Notes: generated by a model from the sequence alone, not told the origin. Numbered from the stretch's first letter, positions 52,100-60,867 are shown. The stretch: 64,000 nt of DNA from an uncultured bacterium (GCA_947383005.1 CANDBT010000018.1:23506-87505), one strand, 5' to 3'. Program-made: numbers and translations.

Positions 52100-53842
52100 C
52101 TACTGGATTTCTTTGACGGACAATTTCGGTATTGCCATCATCGAGTAATTGGTATGATAAATGACGAATCCGGGAGCGCCTCCTGCAGCTTTTTTTACTT
52201 GTTTTCGCTGAATATAATCAATTTCCACTTTTTCGCTGCTTCTTCCCTTAGAGTAGTATGCAGCCAGGGAAGCGGCTTCCTCGTAAGTCTGGTCAGTCAG
52301 CTCTTTTCCGTCAGTTTTGACAATCACATGGGAACCGGGAATCCCTTTGGCGTGAAACCACCAGTCCCCGCCGTCGGCAATTTTAAAGGTGACTTCTTCG
52401 TTTTGATAATTATTTTTGCCCACATAGATATGAAAACCGTCAGAAGAGAGATAGTGGTAGGGACGGCTGGTAATTTTGGGCTTCTTTCCTTCTGGCCCCC
52501 GTTTTTTGATAAAGCCATATTCCTTTAATTCTTCTTTAATCTGAACCAGATCCTCTTCCTTTACGGCAATATCCAATGCGGCGCTGATTGACTCCAAATG
52601 TCCGATTTCCTGGCGGGTTTCCTGAATCATAGCGGTCATAGCCTCATGGGTGCGTTTCAGCTTATTATATTTCCCGAAATATTTTTGAGAATTTTCCTGG
52701 GCGGTCAGTTGTGGGTCTAAGGGGATGCGGATTTCTTCATTGGTGTAATAGTTCAGACAGGATACTTCTTTTTCGCCGCCGGACAGTTCATAGCCATAGG
52801 CGGTCAGCAATTCCCCGTATATTTTGTATTTGTCCCGTTTTTCGGTATCTTTTAGCTGCTTGAGCTGCAGGTCGTATTTTTTATAATTTCGCTCTAAAGA
52901 GGTCTGTACAATACGGCGCAAATCGGAAGATTTTTGCCGGATACGGGTGAGGATGTCCTTTTCCGCATAATATGTTTCCAAAAGCTGGCTGATTGAAGGA
53001 AATGATCTGGCTGTGCAATGGTTTCCGTCAAAACAAGTCAAAGGAACGGAGGAAAATTCGACGGGTTCACCATTTTGATAGACAATATTGGGCTCGAAAT
53101 TGCCCTGTTTTACTTCTTCCATCATCAGGGAAAGCCGGCGGTATAAATGGCACAATTCGATTTCTGACAGTTCATTGGCAGAGCGGTCGCCGTCGAGAGA
53201 GGCCAGATGGCATAATTCCGTGCCAATCACGGGGCTGATCCCCGTAAGCTTTTGGTAAAGCGCTTTTTGGAGCGGCGCCGGTGTGGAATGGATTAAAACA
53301 CAAAATTCCTCTTCCGTTACAGTCAGGGGATCTGCTTTTTCCCGGGTTTGCGGGATAAAATAGTTCCGTCCGGGCAGCACTTCCCTTACAGAACTGACTT
53401 GGGCCGAGATATGCTTGATGCTGTCCAAAATAGTTCCGTCTTCCTTGCAGAAAATAATGTTGCTGTGTTTTCCCATGAGTTCGATGATCAGCCTTTTGCG
53501 GCATAAGTCCCCCATTTCATCCAGGTGTTCAATCAGCAGTTCGATAATCCGCTCCAAGCCTGGCTGGCTGACCCGGATAATCCGCCCGGTTCCGATGTGC
53601 TTGCGCAAAAGCATGCAGAAATTGGGGGCAGTCAGCGGTCCCGGTTTATTATTTTCAGTGAAATAAATCAGAGGGAGGCTGGCATTGGCAGAAACCGACA
53701 GGCGCAGGGTTTCCCGGTTGTTTTTTATGGTAAACAGCAGTTCGTCTTTTTCCGGCTGGGCGATTTTGTTGATTTTTCCGCCTTCCAGCTTCAGGCGGAT
53801 ATCATTGGTCAGATTTGCAATTACAATTCCGTCAAATGCCAT
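52100..53842 (-). CDS. rqcH: Rqc2/RqcH ribosome-quality-control factor (NFACT, FbpA-like)
   Basis: 580 residues. Start at 53842 (MAFDGIVIANLTNDIRLKLEG) because ggagt lies 8 bases upstream; an earlier TTG/ATG frame extends to 53866. NFACT-N domain (residues ~1-150), helix-hairpin-helix and coiled-coil region (~270-420), and a C-terminal NFACT-R domain with YVGKNNYQNEEVTFK and WWFHAKGIPGSHVIV. Binds stalled 50S-peptidyl-tRNA and adds C-terminal alanine tails for degradation; older annotations call it fibronectin-binding. Only long minus-strand gene here, with its own strong promoter. Confidence 0.93.
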   Translation of the reverse strand: MAFDGIVIANLTNDIRLKLEGGKINKIAQPEKDELLFTIKNNRETLRLSVSANASLPLIYFTENNKPGPLTAPNFCMLLRKHIGTGRIIRVSQPGLERIIELLIEHLDEMGDLCRKRLIIELMGKHSNIIFCKEDGTILDSIKHISAQVSSVREVLPGRNYFIPQTREKADPLTVTEEEFCVLIHSTPAPLQKALYQKLTGISPVIGTELCHLASLDGDRSANELSEIELCHLYRRLSLMMEEVKQGNFEPNIVYQNGEPVEFSSVPLTCFDGNHCTARSFPSISQLLETYYAEKDILTRIRQKSSDLRRIVQTSLERNYKKYDLQLKQLKDTEKRDKYKIYGELLTAYGYELSGGEKEVSCLNYYTNEEIRIPLDPQLTAQENSQKYFGKYNKLKRTHEAMTAMIQETRQEIGHLESISAALDIAVKEEDLVQIKEELKEYGFIKKRGPEGKKPKITSRPYHYLSSDGFHIYVGKNNYQNEEVTFKIADGGDWWFHAKGIPGSHVIVKTDGKELTDQTYEEAASLAAYYSKGRSSEKVEIDYIQRKQVKKAAGGAPGFVIYHTNYSMMAIPKLSVKEIQ

Positions 53843-53887
53843 AAAATGTACTCCTTTTAAATTCAATACATAATGTCGAACATGGGT

Positions 53888-53916
53888 ATTATACAGGAAC
53901 CGAAGAAGATTTACAA
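53888..53916 (-). promoter_or_regulatory. Promoter for rqcH
   Basis: On the minus strand TTGTAA (53911-53916), 17-bp spacer, TATAAT (53888-53893) with TG one base before. The transcript start falls about 40 bases before the start codon. Confidence 0.85.
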
Positions 53917-53963
53917 GGTTTCGGTTTGAATATTATCTGTCGGTATTGTCGAGACTGTACTAT

Positions 53964-54008
53964 GAAAGTATCGAACCCGAAAGTATCGAACCCGAAAGTA
54001 TCGAACCC
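53964..54008 (+). repeat. Three tandem 15-bp units
   Basis: gaaagtatcgaaccc occurs three times without interruption at 53964, 53979 and 53994. No function evident; in the gap between rqcH and the prenyltransferase. Confidence 0.9.
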
Positions 54009-54049
54009 TTATGGTAAGTCTGCGCAGAGCCTGCCCCAGCAACGCTGTA

Positions 54050-54113
54050 CTAGTACTGCCTTGCGGAAATTCCGGTGAATTCGGCACTCGCTATTTCCGC
54101 AAGACAGTACTGG
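54050..54113 (+). mobile_element. 64-bp deletion derivative of the MITE
   Basis: ctagtactgccttgcggaaa followed by ttccggtgaattcggcactcgctatttccgc is the reverse complement of the right end of the 218-bp element with a few changes, then a second terminus aagacagtactgg. So both termini are kept, the core is gone, orientation is opposite to copy A. Confidence 0.75.
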
Positions 54114-54172
54114 TGTGCTGAGAAAACGGCCATTATCGAATGGAATTCCGTGCAGAAGAAAGGAAGGTCAAA

Positions 54173-54799
54173 ATGAAAAGAGTACCGACACATATAGGGA
54201 TTATTCCTGATGGCAATCGGCGGTGGGCCCTGGGAAGCGGCCTGGCTAAAGAGGAAGGCTACCGTTATGGCATATCACCGGGAATGGAACTTTATCATAT
54301 CTGCAAAAAACTGGGCATCGGGGAGCTTACTTTCTACGGATTTACCGTGGATAATACGAAGCGGCCCAAACAGCAGAGAATTGCTTTTTCGGATGCCTGT
54401 GTAAAGGCGGTAGACTGCCTTTCCAGGGAGGATGCGGAGTTGCTGGTTCTGGGAAATACAAAATCTCCAATGTTTCCTGAAGAGCTGATGCCTTATACAA
54501 CAAGGCAGACCTTCGGGGCGGGGGGCATGAAAATTAATTTTCTTGTCAATTACAGCTATGAATGGGATTTGGGATTTCATGGAGGCAAATTTGGGCCGTC
54601 CATGGGTTCTGCTGAGGTTTCCCGGGTTGAATTGATTATCCGCTGGGGCGGACAGAGGAGGCTATCCGGTTTTTTGCCTATTCAGTCGGTATATGCAGAT
54701 ATCTACATTGTTGATGATTACTGGCCGGATTTCAGGCCTCAGCATATTTATGATGCGATAGACTGGTATGCCAGGCAAGACGTAACACTGGGAGGGTAG
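54173..54799 (+). CDS. Divergent cis-prenyltransferase (UppS-like)
   Basis: 208 residues, shorter than the ~240-250 of UppS. The ATG has aggaagg upstream. Kept motifs: HIGIIPDGNRRWA (residues ~6-18, metal Asp13 and the Arg pair) and RWGGQRRLSGFLPIQSVYAD (~165-184) with DYWPDFRPQHIYDAI; changed or lost: the usual HGGxxA start, and EEG-Y in place of other helix residues. Family condenses isoprenyl diphosphates to long cis-chains, such as undecaprenyl carriers; this short form may be a second synthase with another chain length, or a diverged paralogue. MITE fragment precedes it. Confidence 0.85.
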   Translation: MKRVPTHIGIIPDGNRRWALGSGLAKEEGYRYGISPGMELYHICKKLGIGELTFYGFTVDNTKRPKQQRIAFSDACVKAVDCLSREDAELLVLGNTKSPMFPEELMPYTTRQTFGAGGMKINFLVNYSYEWDLGFHGGKFGPSMGSAEVSRVELIIRWGGQRRLSGFLPIQSVYADIYIVDDYWPDFRPQHIYDAIDWYARQDVTLGG

Positions 54800-54901
54800 G
54801 TTTAGGATTTCTTCTTTTTGCTTGTATTCAAAACCTATTTGGAATATAATGTTTATTGTATTGATACTTGTTAAAATGAGAAATTGAGGAGATTAGGAAG
54901 T

Positions 54902-57070
54902 ATGGATAACAAGGAAAAAGAGAATCAATTGAAGGGTATTGAGACACGGCGGATGGCGCCTGTGGAGGAGAAAGCAGATGCGATGCCGGTTCAGCAATTA
55001 AACCTTCTTCCCCGCACAATCCACTTGGTTCCGATGAAAACGCTGAGCGGATTTGAGGTGCGACCGGGATTTTATGAAATCAATGGGGCTACGGCTATCC
55101 CTGGCGGGGTGAATTTTACGGTTCATTCACTTGGGGCTACTTCCATAGAGCTGCTGTTGTTTCACCGGGCAGAGGAGGAACCCTTTGCCGTGCTGCCGTT
55201 CCCGCACAATTATCGGGTTGGTAATGTGTTTTCGATGATTGTTTTTAAGTTGAATATCGAGGAGTTTGAATATGCGTATCGGGTTTATGGCCCTTACGAA
55301 CCGGAAAAAGGGATTATTTTTGATGGAACCAAATATTTGTTGGATCCATATGCGAAGGCTGTAACGGGCCAAAGCCGATGGGGCGATTCCTCATCCCGGA
55401 AGCATCAGTACAAAGCCAGAGTGGTCAAAGACGATTTTGATTGGAAGGATATGGTGCCGCCTCTGCTGCCGATCGAGGATTCCATTATTTATGAGCTTCA
55501 TGTCAGGGGCTTTACAAAGGATAAATCTTCCGGCGTCAATAATCCGGGGACATTTGCCGGATTGATGGAAAAACTTCCCTATCTCGTGGAATTAGGGGTT
55601 AATGTGGTAGAGCTGATGCCGATATTTGAGTTTGACGAGATGCAGGACTACCGGGTGGTAGACGGACAGGAGCTGTATAATTACTGGGGATACAATACGG
55701 TAAGCTTTTTTGCCCCCAATACCAGCTATACAGCCAGTAAAGAGTATAATCGGGAAGGTAATGAGCTGAAAAATTTAATTCGGGAATTCAACGCTCACGG
55801 GATTGAAGTTTATTTAGATGTGGTGTTTAACCATACGGCAGAAGGCAATGAGCATGGTCCGTTTTTTTCTTTCAAAGGTTTTGACAACAATATCTATTAT
55901 ATGCTGACTCCTGATGGCTATTATTACAATTTCAGCGGCTGCGGCAATACGTTAAACTGTAACCATCCCATTGTGCATCAGATGATTCTGGACTGTCTTC
56001 GCTATTGGGTCACGACTTACCGGGTTAATGGTTTCCGCTTTGATTTGGCTTCGATTTTGGGGCGCAATGAGGATGGGACGCCAATGAATAAGCCGCCGCT
56101 TTTGGAGGCTTTGGCATTTGACCCGATTTTGGGAGATGTGAAGCTGATTGCGGAAGCATGGGATGCGGACGGCTTGTATCAGGTAGGTACATTCCCTTCC
56201 TGGAACCGCTGGGCGGAATGGAACGGGCGGTATCGGGATGATATGCGGCATTACCTTAAAGGAGACGAAGGTTATGCCCAGGCTGCCAGCTTGCGTATTG
56301 TCGGTTCACGGGATATATATGATGTCAGCACAAGAACCAATGCGTCGGTGAATTTTATTACTTGTCACGACGGGTTTACTTTATACGATTTATTTTCTTA
56401 CAATACAAAACATAATGAGAAAAACGGCTGGAATAATACGGATGGCGCAGGGGACAACAATAGCTGGAACTGTGGCGTGGAAGGCGAGACAGAGGATAAA
56501 CAGGTGATGGCTCTGCGGTACCGGATGATCCGCAATGCGTTTGCCCTTCTGATGTGCAGCCGGGGGATTCCCATGTTTTTGGCCGGGGATGAGTTTTGCA
56601 ATACTCAATTTGGCAATAACAATGCTTATTGCCAGGACAATATCACTTCCTGGCTGGATTGGAGCCTGTTGGAAAAGAATCGGCATATTTTTGAGTTTTT
56701 TAAAAAGATGATCCGTTTTCGTAAGACATATCGGGTGCTGCGCGCCAATATCAGCGACGGCGCCTGCGGTTTTCCTGATGTAAGCTTTCATGGAGTCAAG
56801 CCATGGCATGGACATTTTGTGAGCCATGAACGGTATGTGGGAGTCATGTTTGCCGGACAGGAGAAAGGCAAAAAAGCCCAGGTTATTTATGTGGCTTCCA
56901 ACGCTTATTGGGAAAAAATAGAAGTATTACTTCCTTCCCTGCCCGAAAAAATGCGCTGGGAATTGTTAGCAGATACCTGGGAAGACGGCCATAGCGTCTG
57001 CCGGCTCAAGCGGGACAGCTTTTTTATCCGGCCCAGAAGCGTGATGATATTTGTTGCTGTTGAGATATAA
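54902..57070 (+). CDS. glgX: GlgX/pullulanase-type glycogen debranching enzyme (GH13)
   Basis: 722 residues from the ATG at 54902 (gaggagattaggaagt upstream). N-terminal CBM48/isoamylase beta-domain (~70-160), GH13 barrel: region I DVVFNH (306-311), nucleophile Asp381 in GFRFDLASIL, acid/base Glu418 in AEAWD, and Asp490 in TCHDGF; C-terminal beta domain. Hydrolyses alpha-1,6 branches in glycogen or limit dextrins, cytosolic (no signal peptide). No other glycogen genes are next to it. The 218-bp element begins 10 bp after its stop and its terminator lies beyond the element. Confidence 0.92.
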   Translation: MDNKEKENQLKGIETRRMAPVEEKADAMPVQQLNLLPRTIHLVPMKTLSGFEVRPGFYEINGATAIPGGVNFTVHSLGATSIELLLFHRAEEEPFAVLPFPHNYRVGNVFSMIVFKLNIEEFEYAYRVYGPYEPEKGIIFDGTKYLLDPYAKAVTGQSRWGDSSSRKHQYKARVVKDDFDWKDMVPPLLPIEDSIIYELHVRGFTKDKSSGVNNPGTFAGLMEKLPYLVELGVNVVELMPIFEFDEMQDYRVVDGQELYNYWGYNTVSFFAPNTSYTASKEYNREGNELKNLIREFNAHGIEVYLDVVFNHTAEGNEHGPFFSFKGFDNNIYYMLTPDGYYYNFSGCGNTLNCNHPIVHQMILDCLRYWVTTYRVNGFRFDLASILGRNEDGTPMNKPPLLEALAFDPILGDVKLIAEAWDADGLYQVGTFPSWNRWAEWNGRYRDDMRHYLKGDEGYAQAASLRIVGSRDIYDVSTRTNASVNFITCHDGFTLYDLFSYNTKHNEKNGWNNTDGAGDNNSWNCGVEGETEDKQVMALRYRMIRNAFALLMCSRGIPMFLAGDEFCNTQFGNNNAYCQDNITSWLDWSLLEKNRHIFEFFKKMIRFRKTYRVLRANISDGACGFPDVSFHGVKPWHGHFVSHERYVGVMFAGQEKGKKAQVIYVASNAYWEKIEVLLPSLPEKMRWELLADTWEDGHSVCRLKRDSFFIRPRSVMIFVAVEI

Positions 57071-57079
57071 GACAGACAA

Positions 57080-57297
57080 CTAGTACTGCATTGCGGAAAT
57101 AACAGTGAATACAGTGCTTGATATTTTCGTCATCTGTGCGTCTGCAAAGCGACGTTCTACACTCCGTTCCGGTCCTTGCTGAACAAGCGCCATTGGCGCT
57201 TAGCAACGTAGCGGTGCCTACGTCTAGCTTTGCAGGCGTACAGAGGGCGGAAATAGCGAGTGCCGAATTCACTGAAATTTCCACAAGGTAGTACTAG
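57080..57297 (+). mobile_element. 218-bp MITE-like palindromic element, copy B
   Basis: Same length and orientation as copy A (1951-2168), differing at only a handful of positions, including a change confined to the loop of the aagcgcc/ggcgctt hairpin (act to att). Both termini end in CTAG. It lies between glgX and a terminator hairpin at 57299, as expected if the element was inserted into an existing 3' region. Confidence 0.85.
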
Positions 57298-57298
57298 G

Positions 57299-57334
57299 AA
57301 TTGGCTGTCAGGAGGACCTGGCAGCCAGTTTTTT
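57299..57334 (+). terminator. Terminator for glgX overlapping a minus-strand gene end
   Basis: aattggctgtcagg pairs with cctggcagccagtt (G-T pairs allowed) around agga, then tttt. It includes the stop of the minus-strand gene at 57308. Confidence 0.7.
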
Positions 57335-57595
57335 GGCAATGAAGTGGAGCATATTCAATTTCTTTTTTTCCTCCGGAGGCATATGCTCCGTAAGCACCGA
57401 AACAAGGAGTTCCGTTTCCGAATCATTGAACCTGATGCCTTTTTGGCTGGCTTCCGTCTGCATGGACAAAAACGCAGAAAGAAGCTGGTCCTGGGGCATT
57501 TGGGAGATTGTCTGAGCAAAGGAAATCAGGCAGTTAAGTTTTTCCGGAGCCATTTGTTTCAGTCTTGGATCTTGTCTCCAATCGCAGTTTTCCAT
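57308..57595 (-). CDS. Unknown small helical protein (95 aa)
   Basis: 95 residues, start at 57595 chosen because aaaggagatg sits just upstream on this strand (the frame opens further up). Mostly helix: a Cys near residue 4 and another near 21, then an acidic/polar end with MPPEEKKKLNMLHFI. No recognised domain. It resembles its neighbour at 57803 in layout (small, helical, both with DSE and a closing helix of the form ...PxExxxxxMLxxF/L), suggesting a duplicated family. Lachnospiraceae carry such uncharacterised small genes near the Cys-rich gene. Confidence 0.55.
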   Translation of the reverse strand: MENCDWRQDPRLKQMAPEKLNCLISFAQTISQMPQDQLLSAFLSMQTEASQKGIRFNDSETELLVSVLTEHMPPEEKKKLNMLHFIAKKLAARSS

Positions 57596-57802
57596 AGGAT
57601 CATCTCCTTTCATACATGGCGGTGCGTGATGGCAGGGATGGGAATTCCTGTATTCCCGGAGTTTCCCCTGCACTTGAATTGCAACAGTTCAAAGGGGGGG
57701 GATCTTCCTGCCCGTCTACACCGGACAAAAAATCATTTCACAAATTCAGTGCAAAGGAACTCCGGGAGTGCATGTTATGTACGATTGTTGCCCGGCAGCG
57801 GA

Positions 57803-58147
57803 TTATAAGTTGGCAGGCTGCATGGTCTGCATCATAATCTGCAGGTTTTCAAGCATTTCAATCATATCCCTTTCCCTGGGACCGGCATAAGGTTTCATGG
57901 CCTGAAGCATTTCCACTATGGAAGTTTTATGCTCACCGGGGACATTTAACCCCATGGCAGACAGCTCACTGTCACGGAACAGAGTCATGGTACGGCTTAG
58001 TTCCTGTAATTTAATCATCATGGCAATCAGACGTTGCTGAGGTTGCTGCATATAGGGAATAGCTGCTTTTATCATTTGAAGGTGGGGATCGGCCAGCAGA
58101 TAATCAAATTCCGTCAGCCGTAAATCCTTTCCTGTATCGTCGTTCAT
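57803..58147 (-). CDS. Unknown small helical protein (114 aa)
   Basis: 114 residues, start at 58147 (MNDDTGKDLRLTEFDYLLAD) with ggagctgcct directly upstream. Rich in Met, Leu and Gln with amphipathic helices; no Cys. Not recognised. Transcribed with, or next to, the 57308 gene on the minus strand; the 200-bp gap between them has nothing I can assign. It is probably cytoplasmic. Confidence 0.55.
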   Translation of the reverse strand: MNDDTGKDLRLTEFDYLLADPHLQMIKAAIPYMQQPQQRLIAMMIKLQELSRTMTLFRDSELSAMGLNVPGEHKTSIVEMLQAMKPYAGPRERDMIEMLENLQIMMQTMQPANL

Positions 58148-58238
58148 AGGCAGCTCCTTTACTTTTTGAAACAATATATGCGCCATTCAAGGAAAACATA
58201 CCTGGTGCATATATTACTCATGTAGGAGGAATTGGATT

Positions 58239-58397
58239 ATGGCGACAAAATTGATTATAGAGGGAAATGCTGTTTATGAGATAGATGAGGAATGTCTGGA
58301 ATGCCAAAAAAGAAGAGCCAGAAACCAAAATCAGAAAGGATACCAGGAATGGGGAAAAGAAAATCAGCAAAATAAACCGATGCGGCATAGCCCATAA
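58239..58397 (+). CDS. 52-residue small protein of unknown function
   Basis: An excellent ribosome site (taggaggaattggatt-ATG) opens MATKLIIEGNAVYEIDEECL and continues with CxxC-like ECLECQKRRARNQNQ into a polar, Lys/Gln/Asn-rich tail ending at a TAA. Two Cys in C-x-x-C with a basic stretch might bind metal or nucleic acid, but this is a guess. It is divergent from the minus-strand genes and ends just before a hairpin. I recall similar short products in other Lachnospiraceae, not confirmed here. Confidence 0.6.
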   Translation: MATKLIIEGNAVYEIDEECLECQKRRARNQNQKGYQEWGKENQQNKPMRHSP

Positions 58398-58403
58398 AAG
58401 AAT

Positions 58404-58423
58404 GCCCCCTCCAATGAGGGGGC
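58404..58423 (-). terminator. Convergent terminator hairpin
   Basis: gccccct-ccaatg-agggggc; on the minus strand it is followed by attctttta, so it mainly ends the Cys-rich gene. Confidence 0.65.
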
Positions 58424-58431
58424 GCCGGGCT

Positions 58432-58680
58432 TTAGCAGAAGAACCCGCCATTGCCGCAGCAGCACAGCAGAAGAATCCAGATCCAGTTACAGCCAAAGCC
58501 GTTTCCGCAGCCAAAGCTGCAGCAATTGTTACCGCCGTTGTCACAACCACAACCGCATCCGCATCCCATGTTGCCGCCGCAGCAGCACAGAATCAGAATC
58601 AGCCAGATTATGTTACATCCGTTTCCTCCAGTGCTGCAGTTACAGTCACAGCCACAGTTTGTTGCTGCCAAATCGCTCAT
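58432..58680 (-). CDS. Cys/Gly/Asn-rich small protein with hydrophobic Trp-Ile-Leu segments
   Basis: 82 residues with about 22 cysteines. Start has ttttttggaggaattgat upstream, a strong site. Two halves repeat the plan Cys/Gly/Asn stretch, then W-I-x-I/L-L-L-CCCG (NIIWLILILCCCGG at ~23-36, GCNWIWILLLCCCGNGG at ~63-79). Similar clostridial genes are annotated only as 'chorion class high-cysteine protein'. Could bind metals or form a disulfide-rich coat or membrane-associated film; sequence alone does not decide. Whether oxidised or reduced depends on location; there is no signal peptide. Confidence 0.8.
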   Translation of the reverse strand: MSDLAATNCGCDCNCSTGGNGCNIIWLILILCCCGGNMGCGCGCGCDNGGNNCCSFGCGNGFGCNWIWILLLCCCGNGGFFC

Positions 58681-58848
58681 ATCAATTCCTCCAAAAAATA
58701 TTTACAATCCATCATATGACGGGCGGCATGTCACTGTTTCCTGTTTTTAAAAATTTTCAACGAAAGACGTAAATTTGCCTTATCGGTAAAATTGCAAAAA
58801 AACATTATATTTTTTCTTGAAAATTGTAATTCCTTTTTTGACAAAATA

Positions 58849-58857
58849 TGCTATACT
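58849..58857 (+). promoter_or_regulatory. Extended -10 element upstream of the VanW gene
   Basis: TGCTATACT; no good -35 at 17 bp (a TTGACA at 58838 is too close). The surrounding 58740-58860 is very AT-rich. Confidence 0.4.
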
Positions 58858-58926
58858 TATTAAGAGAAAATAAAGAATAAAAATCCGCAGGGATTAGACT
58901 ATAGAAGATTAATGGGTGAATAATTT

Positions 58927-60867
58927 ATGGGCAGATATGATGATGAAAATATATATGGTTCCGGCCGGTCAAGAGCGAAGGGAAGCGCTCGGAGCCGGTC
59001 AGGCAGCAGTAGCACCAGGGAAGGCAGTTCTTCACGGAGCGGAAGCTCCTCATCGCGGAGCGGGACGTCCTCCCGGAGTCATTCATCGCGGAGCGGGGGA
59101 TCTTCCCGAAGCTCTTCGTCGCGCAGCGGGACATCTTCCCGAGCAAGGACATCTTCCGCAAGGAATTCTTCCGGTTATGAGGGGAGCCATTACAGCAGTT
59201 ACGGCGCCAGGCGAGGCGGCTTGAGGAAGCATAAAAAATCAGGAGGAAGTTTGCTTGTGGGGGGTATCCTTCTGACGGCGGCCGTTGCTTCAATCCTGTT
59301 TTTGGGAAAAGGAATAGCCGGGCATTCTCCGGGAGATGAGACGGAGAGCGAGACGGAGACTATCATGGTTCCGACTACGGAACTTCAGAAAGAAGTGACG
59401 GTGGATAACATTCCCATTACTGGTATGTCGAGGGATGAGGCCAGGGCAGCGATTCTTAAAAATTATCCCTGGGATATGAAGGTTTCCTGGCAGCAGGAAA
59501 TGTATGAAGTGACTGATTTAATGGCAGGGAAAGTGGATGCTTTGTTGGATGAGATATATATAGGCAAGCCAAAAGAAAAGTATTCTCTCGACACCAGCGG
59601 CTTGGAAGAGGCAGCTAAGGCAGAAGCTGCCGCAGTTGCCGCCAAATGGGACAAGCTTCCCAAAAACGGCGCAATTTCTTCATATGACCGGGACACGGAC
59701 AAGTTTTTATTTACCGGGGCGCAGCAAGGTCAGGCGGTAGACCAGGAAAAGCTTACGGAAGATATTCTGGCGGCGCTGAAAAGAAAAGATTTTGATGTGG
59801 TGATCGAGGCGGTTGTAAATTCGGTAGAGCCGGAATTCAATGAAGCCGCTGCCAGGGAAAAATACAAGACAATTTCCACCTTTATTACCAAAACGACCTC
59901 CAACAGCAAGCGGAATACCAACATTAAGCTGGCGGCGCAGGCAATCAACGGCATAGTATTGCAGCCGGGGGAGGAATTTTCCTTTAATGACCGGGTGGGA
60001 CAGCGGACGGAAGAAAAGGGATACAAAGGCGCCGGCGCCTATAATAACGGTGAAGTAGTGGAGGAAATCGGCGGCGGCGTCTGCCAGGTATCCTCGACGC
60101 TGTACAATGCGGTTCTCAAAGCCGGTTTGAAGACTACCAAACGTCAGTCGCATACGTATGAGCCTTCTTATGTGACGCCGGGGACGGATGCGACAGTAAG
60201 CTGGAACGGGCCGGATTACAAGTTTGTCAATAGTTCCTCGTCTCCTATCGGTATCAGGGCCAGTTATGCGGATCAGACAATGACGGTATCGATTTATGGG
60301 ATTCCTGTGCTGGAGGAAGGGGTGACTTACTCACTGAAATCGACTAAGTTGAAAGATACGGGGATACCCGCGCCGGTTTATGCGGAAGATCCTACATTGC
60401 AGCCCGGCGAGGAAAAGGTAAAAAGCAATGGAAGCAGCGGAAGCCAGTGGGAAACCAGGCTGGTAATCAAAAAAGACGGGGAAGTGGTCAGTCAGGATGT
60501 AGACCATACCGTGACTTATAAAGGCCATGCGCCGGAAGTTTTGCGGAATACTACCGGAACGGTTGCACCTACGGAATCTGTACCTGACGAAAGCTCTCTT
60601 GCTCCAAGTGAGTCTTCGACGATTGCCCCCGAAGGGGCAGGTGACGGCTTTACTCAGCCGGCCACCAATGCGCCGTCTACCGGTGCGCCAAGCAGCATGG
60701 GGCCGGGAGGCGCCAGTCAGAATCCGAGTAATGCGGTAGGGGAAGGCCCGGGAGGAGGTTCGTCGCCTGCGGCTGTACCTTCTGTCCCGGCTCAGCAAGA
60801 GCCGCCTGCCCAGCCGACGGTATCTCAGCCATCGGATTCGTTTATTGTACCTATGCCGATGAATTAA
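58927..60867 (+). CDS. VanW-family surface protein with G5-like domain
   Basis: 646 residues. N-terminal ~95 residues are Ser/Arg-rich and repetitive (basic, disordered), then one membrane helix at ~108-130, so the bulk is outside. Residues ~155-330 match the peptidoglycan-binding-like fold that precedes VanW, VanW spans ~330-470 (FNDRVGQRTEEKGYKGAG, EIGGGVCQVSSTLYNA), and a G5-like beta segment follows (~500-540), ending in a Pro/Ser/Thr-rich tail. VanW proteins are tied to cell envelope and in one case vancomycin operons; their activity is unproven. Ribosome site is weak (gggtgaataattt). Confidence 0.85.
   Translation: MGRYDDENIYGSGRSRAKGSARSRSGSSSTREGSSSRSGSSSSRSGTSSRSHSSRSGGSSRSSSSRSGTSSRARTSSARNSSGYEGSHYSSYGARRGGLRKHKKSGGSLLVGGILLTAAVASILFLGKGIAGHSPGDETESETETIMVPTTELQKEVTVDNIPITGMSRDEARAAILKNYPWDMKVSWQQEMYEVTDLMAGKVDALLDEIYIGKPKEKYSLDTSGLEEAAKAEAAAVAAKWDKLPKNGAISSYDRDTDKFLFTGAQQGQAVDQEKLTEDILAALKRKDFDVVIEAVVNSVEPEFNEAAAREKYKTISTFITKTTSNSKRNTNIKLAAQAINGIVLQPGEEFSFNDRVGQRTEEKGYKGAGAYNNGEVVEEIGGGVCQVSSTLYNAVLKAGLKTTKRQSHTYEPSYVTPGTDATVSWNGPDYKFVNSSSSPIGIRASYADQTMTVSIYGIPVLEEGVTYSLKSTKLKDTGIPAPVYAEDPTLQPGEEKVKSNGSSGSQWETRLVIKKDGEVVSQDVDHTVTYKGHAPEVLRNTTGTVAPTESVPDESSLAPSESSTIAPEGAGDGFTQPATNAPSTGAPSSMGPGGASQNPSNAVGEGPGGGSSPAAVPSVPAQQEPPAQPTVSQPSDSFIVPMPMN

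Noticed and set aside
58285-58750. Plus-strand frames opposite the Cys-rich gene
   Set aside because: Ala/Gln/Pro-rich readings are shadows of Cys/Gly/Asn codons; the minus-strand frame has the ribosome site.
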